Positions 1 to 5,206 of a stretch of DNA of 6,677 nucleotides are shown here, one piece after another. The number at the start of each line of letters is the position of its first letter. The stretch's first letter is position 1. Under the pieces are notes generated by a model, which was given only the letters and a program-made list of their open reading frames with translations, was not told the DNA's origin and searched no databases. Source of the stretch: JBBSUX01 sp038234045 (GTDB lineage: Bacteria; Pseudomonadota; Gammaproteobacteria; Burkholderiales; Burkholderiaceae_C); the NCBI GenBank assembly GCA_038234045.1, contig JBBSUX010000196.1, positions 1-6,677 on the forward strand, written 5' to 3'. Made by a program: the position numbers and the translations under genes.

Positions 1-1
1 A

Positions 2-109
2 TATCTCGTTGGCCGCGATGGTCGGCTGGTTGCGGCCTATCCCAGCCAGGTCACGCCGGACGATCCGCAATTTCTGCGGCAGCTCACCGGTCAACTCTCG
101 AAGCACTGA
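2..109 (+). CDS. Glutathione peroxidase, C-terminal fragment
   Basis: An open frame enters from the left edge and ends at a TGA at 107-109, giving 35 residues. They begin YLVGRDGRLVAAYPSQV, which is the closing beta-strand region of thioredoxin-fold glutathione peroxidases (F/YLV-G/D-R-D/E-G-R-L/V-V-A), followed by a final amphipathic helix ending QLSKH. In this family a Cys (or Sec), Gln, Trp and Asn reduce hydrogen peroxide or lipid hydroperoxides using glutathione or thioredoxin. None of these catalytic residues lies inside the window, so activity cannot be judged. The helix before the stop has a normal length, so the C-terminus appears intact. I see no strong terminator directly after the stop. 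The call rests on a short segment, but the strand motif is distinctive. Confidence 0.72.
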   Translation, partial: YLVGRDGRLVAAYPSQVTPDDPQFLRQLTGQLSKH

Positions 110-364
110 GAAAAAAGCGCAGTCTTCCAGACACGGCTATCCTCTGCCGGCTGTGGCTCGGCCGTCCCGCATCCCCGGGGCGGCAAACGAACAGCATCAT
201 CCAGCCGCTTGCGCGCGGCGTACAGCTCTTCATGAAACGTGCCCGGAACACCTGCGTAGTCCTCTGCGATCTGCCTATCGGGCCGGTCCGGTCTTTAACA
301 AAGCTTTACGCAAGTAGGCTTTCCGCGCGGAACCCGTACCGGTCGAGGCGGCTCATAACTCGCA

Positions 365-395
365 GGAATAGCGGCGGCTGTTCCACGATTTTCTT
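365..395 (+). terminator. Hairpin followed by T-rich run, possible terminator or attenuator
   Basis: GGAATAGC (365-372) pairs with GCTGTTCC (377-384) around a GGCG loop, giving eight pairs including one G-U wobble. After ACGA comes TTTTCTT. The shape resembles an intrinsic terminator, though the T run is interrupted and offset by about five bases. It sits 255 nt after the peroxidase stop and 195 nt before the FAD oxidoreductase. It could therefore end read-through from the left or act within a long leader of the cluster. Confidence 0.35.
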
Positions 396-444
396 GCTGC
401 GAAGTCTTTCGCGCCCCCGTGGCGTGACTGAAATCCCGAGGCGA

Positions 445-474
445 TTCTCCTCCTCCTCCCTCCCTCCCTCCTTC
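445..474. repeat. Pure pyrimidine tract with TCC and TCCC tandem units
   Basis: Thirty consecutive C/T bases run from 445 to 474. They are built of TCC units followed by three TCCC units and another TCC. The complementary strand is all purine, with three GGG runs flanked by GG runs, so it could form a quadruplex or triplex. On the + strand the CCTCCT core equals the anti-Shine-Dalgarno sequence of 16S rRNA. The tract lies about 105 bp upstream of the FAD oxidoreductase start. Its function is unknown. Confidence 0.7.
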
Positions 475-566
475 GCGTCGGGGCGCTTCGCAGCAATTTT
501 GTATTTGGCTCAGGGCCTGCGCGACCAGGCTTTCCGGGCCAGCTGGATCGTCCGGACTGTTCTGGC

Positions 567-571
567 AAAGG
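567..571 (+). promoter_or_regulatory. Ribosome binding site supporting the GTG start at 579
   Basis: AAAGG at 567-571 ends seven bases before the GTG at 579. That is a good Shine-Dalgarno match and spacing, and it supports a GTG rather than a downstream ATG as the initiation codon. Confidence 0.55.
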
Positions 572-578
572 CGACCCG

Positions 579-2003
579 GTGAAGGTCGCAATCATTGGCG
601 CCGGCATCTCGGGTATGGGTGCCGCGCATGCCCTCATGGACAAGGTTCAGGTCAGCCTGTTCGAGGCGGACGAACATTTCGGCGGCCATGCCCACACCGT
701 CGACATCACGCTGCCCGGTTCCGCCGGCCCGGTCACGCACGGCGTTGATACCGGCTTTCTGGTCTACAACGAACGCACCTATCCTCGTCTTATAGCGTTG
801 CTGGCAGAGTTGGGCGTGCCAACCGTGCCGACCGAAATGTCGTTCTCGGTGCAGGCGCCTCTCGGCAACAGCAACACAAACGCAGCGGCAGATGCGCTGG
901 AATGGAGCGGTACCAGCCTTTCCAGCGTCTTTGCCCAGCGCTCTAATCTCCTGCGCCCCGCCTTCTGGGCCATGCTGAAGGATTTGCTGCGCTTCAACCG
1001 TCTCGCCACAGCGCTCGCAACGGGGCCACAGGATGCAGTCGAACTGGCGCAGCCTCTCGGTGAATTTTTGGATGCCCGTCAGTTCGGAAAGCCTTTCCGC
1101 GACTGGTATCTGCTGCCGATGCTCGGTTGCATCTGGAGCTGCCCGGTCGACCAGATGCTGCGCTTTCCGGTGGCCACGCTGGTGCGCTTCTGCCATAACC
1201 ACGGCCTGTTGCAGGTCGCAAACCGGCCCCAGTGGTACACGGTGACGGGAGGGTCGCAACGCTATGTGGCGCGCCTGCTTGCCAATATCGGCGACAAGCG
1301 CTCGGCCAGTCCCGTGCAGAGGATTACGAGGGATGCCGAAGGCGTGACGGTATACACAGCGGCGCGCGGCGCCGAACGCTTTGACCGCGTGGTGCTGGCC
1401 ACGCATTCCGACCAGGCACTCGACCTGCTCGACGCACCGGACCGAGCCGAATCGGCATTGCTGGGTGCCATCCGCTACCAGGCCAATCGTGCGGTGCTGC
1501 ATACCGATACGCGCCTGCTGCCGAAGAGAAAGAGCGCCTGGGCGGCGTGGAACTATGAGCGTGCCGGTATCGGCACCGCGTCTGGCGCTGACAAGCCGAG
1601 CGACGGGCCCGGCGTCTGCCTGCACTACCTGATCAATCGCCTGCAGCCCTTGCCGTGGGAGCAAGCGGTCATCGTCTCCCTGAATCCGCTGCGCGAGCCC
1701 GGCCGTAACACCGTCATGGGCACCTTCGACTATGCGCATCCGGTCTTCGATGCCGCCGCCATCGCAGCGCAGACGCGCTTGCCCGAGCTCCAGGGTCGCC
1801 ATCACACCTACTTTTGCGGGGCTTGGGCGGGCTATGGCTTTCATGAAGACGGTTTGGCAGCTGGTCAGGAAGCCGCGCGCCGCCTCTTAGCCGACGCTGG
1901 TCTGGCCGCGGGTGCGGGCTCCAATTCGACCGATGCCCCTGACGCCTCGGTAGCCGCAGGCACTCGACAGCCCAGCGTGTGTTCAGAGAGCATTCCCGCG
2001 TGA
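579..2003 (+). CDS. FAD-dependent oxidoreductase, amine-oxidase fold (COG2907 type)
   Basis: This 474-residue protein starts at GTG 579, so the dinucleotide-binding motif is almost at the N-terminus, as usual for the family. The Rossmann strand reads KVAIIGAGISG, with GxGxxG at residues 7-12. An acidic residue closes the second strand (LFEADEHFGGHAHT, Glu29), as in flavin amine oxidases. A second FAD contact region near the C-terminus, FCGAWAGYGFHEDGLAAG (residues 412-429), is typical of COG2907 proteins. The last 35 or so residues are a Ser/Ala/Pro-rich tail that looks disordered. No signal peptide or clear membrane helix is seen, so it is probably cytosolic or peripheral to the membrane. 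Homologues are usually encoded beside Cfa-like methyltransferases. Plant cyclopropane synthases carry an FAD oxidase domain of this general kind fused to the N-terminus of the methyltransferase, which suggests a shared lipid pathway. The substrate is unknown. It is first in a + strand cluster and overlaps the next gene by four bases. Confidence 0.9.
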   Translation: MKVAIIGAGISGMGAAHALMDKVQVSLFEADEHFGGHAHTVDITLPGSAGPVTHGVDTGFLVYNERTYPRLIALLAELGVPTVPTEMSFSVQAPLGNSNTNAAADALEWSGTSLSSVFAQRSNLLRPAFWAMLKDLLRFNRLATALATGPQDAVELAQPLGEFLDARQFGKPFRDWYLLPMLGCIWSCPVDQMLRFPVATLVRFCHNHGLLQVANRPQWYTVTGGSQRYVARLLANIGDKRSASPVQRITRDAEGVTVYTAARGAERFDRVVLATHSDQALDLLDAPDRAESALLGAIRYQANRAVLHTDTRLLPKRKSAWAAWNYERAGIGTASGADKPSDGPGVCLHYLINRLQPLPWEQAVIVSLNPLREPGRNTVMGTFDYAHPVFDAAAIAAQTRLPELQGRHHTYFCGAWAGYGFHEDGLAAGQEAARRLLADAGLAAGAGSNSTDAPDASVAAGTRQPSVCSESIPA

Positions 2004-2890
2004 ACCGCGTCACCGCCAAAGCCGGAATTGCCGCCATAGCGCCCGCTAACGCCCGCTTGGCGCAAGCGAACGCGAAGGCGGGCTGCGACGAGTCGGCCTC
2101 GAATACTGCACGACCGCTGATCGGCTTCGGTCAGGTCCGTCATGCGCGCCTGCGCCCGCGCGCTAATGCCTTCGCGTACGCCGGTTACTTTTTGCTGTTG
2201 CCGATGCGCAGTCTGCGTCGCGACGCCGCTCTGGCAGGCCCGCTGGCGCTGAACCGGCGCGGCGTTATCTCGTTTCATGATGTCGATCACGGCGACGGCC
2301 GATCGCCCGACGACGGCGGCGCGCTCGGCTGGCTTGATGCCTTGCTGGCCGACGCGGGAATTCACGATGCAACGGGCGAAGCCTGGCTCCATGCTTATCC
2401 GCGTGTCTGGGGTTACACCTTCAAGCCCGTGAGTTTCTGGTACTGCCACGACGAAGCAGGCGGACTGCGCGCCATCGTCGTGGAAGTCAACAACACCTTC
2501 GGCGAGCGTCACTGCTATCTGCTGGATCGGCCAGCATGGGGCGCCGAGGTGATGGCCGACAAGGTCTTTCACGTCTCGCCCTTCTGTGAAGTACAGGGAC
2601 GCTATCGTTTCCGCTTTCTTCGCACCGACGCGGGCAGCGCATCGTTGGGACACGGGCGCACTGTCGTGCGCATTGACCACGACGACGACATCGGCCCGCT
2701 GATTCGCACCAGCGTCAGCGGCACGCTCGAACCCGTCACCCGCGCTGCGCTGCGCCGCGCGCTATGGCGCTATCCCGCCATGACCTTCGGCGTGGTGGCC
2801 CGTATCCACTGGCAGGCCTTGCGCCTCTTCATCAGGGGTCTGCCTTTTATCCGCAAACCCGCGCCGCCATCGGCGTTCGTCTCCCGCTGA
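2000..2890 (+). CDS. DUF1365 family protein of the FAD-oxidoreductase/Cfa cluster
   Basis: The chosen GTG at 2000 forms a GTGA overlap with the preceding stop (2001-2003), a classic translational-coupling arrangement, and gives 296 residues. AGAGAG at 1985-1990 could serve as a weak ribosome site. An in-frame GTG at 1979 is an alternative that would add seven residues. Recognisable DUF1365 blocks are GQVRHARLRPRANAFAYAGYF (residues 44-64, split here as GQVRHARLRP then RANAFAYAGYF), YPRVWGYTFKPVSFWYCH (133-150), VEVNNTFGERHCYLL (161-175), KVFHVSPFCEVQGRYRF (188-204) and IHWQALRLFIRGLPF (269-283). The first 38 residues are Ala-rich with no recognised domain. The biochemical function of the family is not known to me. 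It recurs next to COG2907 and Cfa-like genes, which suggests a role in membrane acyl-chain modification. The conserved His, Tyr, Glu and Asn residues would suit an enzyme rather than a scaffold, but that is inference. Confidence 0.9.
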   Translation: MNRVTAKAGIAAIAPANARLAQANAKAGCDESASNTARPLIGFGQVRHARLRPRANAFAYAGYFLLLPMRSLRRDAALAGPLALNRRGVISFHDVDHGDGRSPDDGGALGWLDALLADAGIHDATGEAWLHAYPRVWGYTFKPVSFWYCHDEAGGLRAIVVEVNNTFGERHCYLLDRPAWGAEVMADKVFHVSPFCEVQGRYRFRFLRTDAGSASLGHGRTVVRIDHDDDIGPLIRTSVSGTLEPVTRAALRRALWRYPAMTFGVVARIHWQALRLFIRGLPFIRKPAPPSAFVSR

Positions 2891-2950
2891 ACATTTTTTC
2901 AGGCCCGCCTATTGCGCACACCTTGCCGGACCCGCCGGCAGCCGAGCACC

Positions 2951-4231
2951 ATGAACCGTTCCTCCACCGCTTCGACCACCCTCGACACCGCCGACGCGCT
3001 GCCGGCCAATGCGCCCGCAGCCGCTCGCACCGTGCTCAGCCTGCTGCAGCGCCTGGGTACGGGCGTGCTGACCGTGCAGCTGCCCGACGGCACCCTGCGC
3101 CGGTTCGGGCAGGCGCCAACCGACGGCAGCGCCGGCCTTTCTGCGGCCATCACGCTGCGCAACTGGAACGTTTGCGCAGCTTCGCTCAGAAGCGGTGACA
3201 TCGGCTTTGCGGAAAGCTACATCGCCGGCGACTGGACCACGCCGCACCTCACCGCCCTGCTGCGCCTCTTGATCGCCAACCGCCGCGAAGTCGATCGCAT
3301 GGTTTACGGCACCTGGGCCGGGCGCATGTTCTACCGGGTGCGGCATTTGCTGAACCGCAATTCGCGCCGCAACAGCCGCAAGAACATTCACGCCCACTAC
3401 GACCTCGGCAACGCCTTCTACAGCGCCTGGCTCGACGGCACGATGAACTACTCATCAGCCTGGTTCGATGGCAATTCCGCCCAGGATCTGCCCGACGCGC
3501 AGGACGCCAAGGTGCGGCGCGCGCTGCGCATGGCCGGCGTAAAGCCGGGCGACTGCGTTCTCGAAATCGGTTGTGGCTGGGGTGCGCTGGCCGAAAAAAC
3601 GGTGACTGAATTTGGCGCCCACATCACGGGCGTAACGCTCTCGACCGAGCAGCTGGCTTTTGCCAACTCACGCATGGCAGCCTTGCCGGGCGGCGGTCAG
3701 ATCAAGGCCAACGGGTCGGCATCTTTCGACCTGCGCTTGCAGGACTATCGCGACATCACGGATGGCCCGTATGACGCGATCTGCTCAATCGAAATGGTCG
3801 AGGCGGTGGGCCGCGAATACTGGCCGACCTATTTCCAGGCTATTGCCCGTCTGCTTAAACCCGGTGGCCGAGCGTGCATCCAGAGCATCGTTATCGATGA
3901 CGGCTTGTTCGCGCGCTATGTGCGCTCGACTGATTTCATCCAGCAGTACATCTTCCCCGGCGGCTGCCTGCCCAGCCCGCAGGAATTCCGTCGCGCGGCC
4001 GAGGATGCAGGTCTGCAGGTGGTCGATAGCTTCGCCTTCGGCCAGGACTATGCGGAGACCTTACGGCGCTGGCGTGAGCGCTTTCTTGCCGCGCGCTCCG
4101 AGGTGCTCAAGCTCGGATTCGACCAGCGCTTCCTGCACATCTGGGAGTTCTATCTCGGCTACTGCGAGGCAGCCTTCGCCGAAGGGAATACCGATCTCGT
4201 GCAGTACACGCTGCAGAAGCCTGCGAGCTGA
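2951..4231 (+). CDS. Cyclopropane-fatty-acid-synthase-like SAM methyltransferase
   Basis: This 426-residue protein is of the Cfa / mycolic-acid cyclopropane synthase family, which transfers a methyl group from S-adenosylmethionine to double bonds of phospholipid acyl chains at the membrane. After an N-terminal domain of about 140 residues come HYDLGNAFYSAWLDGTMNYS (149-168), the SAM motif VLEIGCGWG (203-211), LQDYRDI (263-269), IEMVEAVG (280-287), LKPGGRACIQSI (302-313), YIFPGGCLPS (333-342) and FGQDYAETL (363-371). Compared by eye with E. coli Cfa, Glu239, Ile268, Tyr317 and Cys354 are kept (Glu284, Ile313, Tyr367, Cys405). Cys139 is Ser169 and the bicarbonate ligand His266 is Gln311. It is therefore probably not a standard cyclopropane synthase, although automated pipelines may call it cfa. 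ATG 2951 was chosen over an in-frame TTG at 2912, although the ribosome site before it is weak. It is third in the cluster, 60 bp after the DUF1365 gene. Confidence 0.92.
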   Translation: MNRSSTASTTLDTADALPANAPAAARTVLSLLQRLGTGVLTVQLPDGTLRRFGQAPTDGSAGLSAAITLRNWNVCAASLRSGDIGFAESYIAGDWTTPHLTALLRLLIANRREVDRMVYGTWAGRMFYRVRHLLNRNSRRNSRKNIHAHYDLGNAFYSAWLDGTMNYSSAWFDGNSAQDLPDAQDAKVRRALRMAGVKPGDCVLEIGCGWGALAEKTVTEFGAHITGVTLSTEQLAFANSRMAALPGGGQIKANGSASFDLRLQDYRDITDGPYDAICSIEMVEAVGREYWPTYFQAIARLLKPGGRACIQSIVIDDGLFARYVRSTDFIQQYIFPGGCLPSPQEFRRAAEDAGLQVVDSFAFGQDYAETLRRWRERFLAARSEVLKLGFDQRFLHIWEFYLGYCEAAFAEGNTDLVQYTLQKPAS

Positions 4232-4260
4232 ACCACCTTAAAAGATCAGCCGAGCCAAGT

Positions 4261-4303
4261 GCGACACGACACGACACAGCAATGCTGTGCTGTGCTGTGC
4301 TGC
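4261..4303 (+). repeat. Imperfect hairpin with both arms made of 5-bp tandem repeats
   Basis: The left arm contains three CGACA units (4262-4276) and the right arm three GCTGT units (4284-4298). They fold around an AAT loop (4281-4283) with a six-pair inner stem CACAGC/GCTGTG. Further out, CAC/GTG triplets alternate with A-C mismatch plus G-U wobble steps. It starts 30 bp after the methyltransferase stop. A second, competing hairpin, TGCTGC/GCAGCA around CCAA (4298-4313), precedes a T7 run at 4322-4328. The pair may act as the cluster's transcription end. Confidence 0.55.
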
Positions 4304-4328
4304 CCAAGCAGCAGGAAATGGTTTTTTT
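4298..4328 (+). terminator. Possible intrinsic terminator of the three-gene cluster
   Basis: TGCTGC (4298-4303) and GCAGCA (4308-4313) form a six-pair stem with loop CCAA. Seven T residues follow at 4322-4328, eight bases beyond the stem. The gap is longer than in a textbook terminator, so the call is tentative. The position, after the last + strand gene and before a convergent gene, suits the role. Confidence 0.35.
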
Positions 4329-4384
4329 CTATCTATTAGATAGCTAGTAGCGCTTATAGAGTAAGCGCTAGAGGCCTATTTCGT
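4315..4384. repeat. Palindromic intergenic repeat of Comamonadaceae type
   Basis: The AT-rich block contains a hairpin CTATCT/AGATAG (4329-4334 with 4338-4343). It is followed by a perfect 9-bp inverted repeat TAGCGCTTA/TAAGCGCTA (4348-4356 with 4362-4370) around TAGAG, then GAGGCCTATTTC. From memory, sequences of the form ATAGCT-N-AGCGCTT-N-AAGCGCTAGAGGCC are scattered between genes in Acidovorax, Comamonas and relatives. I infer that this is one copy. It carries no coding potential. Lying between convergent genes, it may also help end transcription from either side. Exact borders are uncertain. Confidence 0.5.
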
Positions 4385-4400
4385 TACATATTTTGTAACG
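4382..4400. repeat. Perfect 7-bp inverted repeat CGTTACA/TGTAACG
   Basis: CGTTACA (4382-4388) and TGTAACG (4394-4400) are separated by TATTT. The dyad lies 30 bp beyond the stop of the - strand glutathione transferase gene and abuts the palindromic repeat. It could be a protein-binding dyad or part of the terminator of the - strand gene. Read on the - strand it is not followed by a good T run, so the terminator reading is weak. Confidence 0.45.
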
Positions 4401-4429
4401 CAACCCCGCTGAAACGGAGCGTCAGCCTT

Positions 4430-5050
4430 TCAGGGCTTGGGCGGTGCCGTATCGATGAAGCTCTGCCGCAAGGCAAGCTTGTCCATCAAACGCGCCAGGT
4501 TGGCATGATCGGCGCGCCAGTCAAGCTCAGGAAAACGCAGCTCCAGCCAGGCCAACGCACAACCCACAGCCAGATCCGACAAGCTGAGATGGATGCCACT
4601 GCAAAACGGCTTTTCGCCCAGCCCTTTGGCCATCGCGCCAATGCCGGCCTGGGCCTTTTGCATCTGCCGGTCGATCCATGCATGGCTGCGCTGGCCTTCG
4701 CTGCGGCCGGCAAAGGTCTTTTCCATTCGCGCAAGAATTCCGGCGTCAGTGACGCCATCAGCCAGCGCTTCCCAAGTCTTGACTTCGGCGCGTTCGCGGC
4801 CCGAAACCGGAATCAGCTTGCCAACGGGAGACAGGGTGTCGAGGTATTCGACGATCACCCGCGAATCGAACATCGCTTCGCCGCCCTCCATCACCAGGCA
4901 CGGTACCTTGCCAAGCGGGTTGGAGACGCCGATGGTCGAAGCTTCACTCCAGACATCGTCCAGCGCAAACTGGTAATCCAGCTTTTTCTCGGCCATCACC
5001 ACGCGTACCTTGCGAACGTAGGGGCTGGTTGGCGATCCGATCAGTTTCAT
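4430..5050 (-). CDS. Glutathione S-transferase family protein (YibF-like)
   Basis: This 206-residue protein has the usual length of soluble two-domain glutathione transferases. The N-terminal thioredoxin-like domain begins MKLIGSPTSPYVRKVRVVMA, with a Ser-rich active-site segment (residues 6-10). It carries the cis-proline loop NPLGKVPCL (44-52) and the glutathione gamma-glutamyl contact FDSRVIVEYLD (61-71, Asp62-Ser63). The helical C-terminal domain has the N-capping box SLSD (156-159) followed by LAVGCALAWLELRFPELDW. The opening and the NPLGKVP block resemble E. coli YibF. Its probable role is conjugation or reduction with glutathione in the cytosol, but the substrate cannot be told. ATG 5050 was chosen. 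A GTG codon directly before it is equally possible, and neither has a clear ribosome site. The gene converges on the methyltransferase gene and diverges from purB. Confidence 0.92.
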   Translation of the reverse strand: MKLIGSPTSPYVRKVRVVMAEKKLDYQFALDDVWSEASTIGVSNPLGKVPCLVMEGGEAMFDSRVIVEYLDTLSPVGKLIPVSGRERAEVKTWEALADGVTDAGILARMEKTFAGRSEGQRSHAWIDRQMQKAQAGIGAMAKGLGEKPFCSGIHLSLSDLAVGCALAWLELRFPELDWRADHANLARLMDKLALRQSFIDTAPPKP

Positions 5051-5106
5051 CACGAGATTTGGGGGCGCAACGACAGTGCGAAGCAGCCGGCTGGGGCGGG
5101 GTTCTG

Positions 5107-5112
5107 ATTCTA
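5107..5112 (-). promoter_or_regulatory. Candidate -10 element for the glutathione transferase gene
   Basis: On the - strand TAGAAT (complement of 5107-5112) matches five of six bases of the TATAAT consensus and would place the transcript start about 50 nt before the ATG. No good -35 hexamer is seen at 16-18 bp, so the promoter would be weak or activator-dependent. Confidence 0.35.
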
Positions 5113-5144
5113 TCGGGCAGCGCTAGCCGAAAGCTCAGCGTCCA

Positions 5145-5159
5145 GCTCTCAACGAGAGC
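5145..5159. promoter_or_regulatory. Dyad GCTCTC-AAC-GAGAGC in the divergent promoter region
   Basis: A perfect 6-bp inverted repeat with a 3-nt spacer lies between the outward-facing start regions of the glutathione transferase gene and purB. It overlaps by two bases a GCGATCGC palindrome at 5158-5165. The position would suit an operator acting on one or both genes, but no regulator is identified. It could also be chance. Confidence 0.25.
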
Positions 5160-5193
5160 GATCGCGCAACGTCGGCTGCAAAGGACGGAACCC

Positions 5194-5199
5194 TACAAT
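5194..5199 (+). promoter_or_regulatory. purB: Candidate purB -10 element adjacent to the start codon
   Basis: TACAAT at 5194-5199 matches five of six bases of TATAAT and ends seven bases before the purB ATG. A transcript from it would begin at or within one or two bases of the ATG, giving a leaderless or nearly leaderless mRNA. No clear TTGACA-like -35 is present at 16-18 bp. Confidence 0.45.
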
Positions 5200-5206
5200 C
5201 CGCCGC

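Larger units (their letters stand above)
110..578. other. Gene-poor intergenic region upstream of the lipid-modification cluster
   Basis: About 470 bp separate the glutathione peroxidase stop from the next start. The open frames here (for example + strand 232-582) are rich in Arg, Ser and Pro, have no recognisable motif and look like GC-rich noise. What can be seen is a perfect 12-bp palindrome TTCCGCGCGGAA at 321-332, a boxA-like TCTTTAACAA at 292-301, a hairpin with T residues at 365-395, and a 30-nt pyrimidine tract at 445-474. The promoter of the downstream cluster probably lies here, but no convincing -35/-10 pair was found. TGTATT at 500-505 is the best -10-like hexamer and has no good -35 partner. 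A decayed gene cannot be excluded. Confidence 0.6.

Noticed and set aside
232..582. + strand open frame of 116 codons in the intergenic region
   Set aside because: Composition is Arg/Ser-rich across the pyrimidine tract, there is no motif, and it ends just past the well-supported GTG start at 579.
510..1844. Long - strand open frame of 444 codons opposite the FAD oxidoreductase
   Set aside because: It is antisense to a gene with clear FAD motifs. Its translation is rich in Arg, Gln, His and Ala with no motif, as expected for the shadow frame of a GC-rich gene.
1865..2680. - strand open frame of 271 codons opposite the DUF1365 gene
   Set aside because: The opposite strand carries well-conserved DUF1365 blocks. 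The antisense product has no recognisable domain or ribosome site.
2912..2950. TTG start for the methyltransferase, adding 13 residues
   Set aside because: TTG is a rare start, the added residues (Arg/Thr/Pro-rich) match nothing, and an in-frame ATG follows at 2951. Weak ribosome sites at both positions leave some doubt.
4261..4400. Clustered repeats considered as a CRISPR array or mobile element end
   Set aside because: The repeats are 5 to 9 bp, differ from one another and have no regular spacers. No transposase or target duplication is visible.
4505..5107. + strand frame of 200 codons opposite the glutathione transferase
   Set aside because: The - strand frame has the glutathione-site motifs and cis-proline loop; the + strand product has none.
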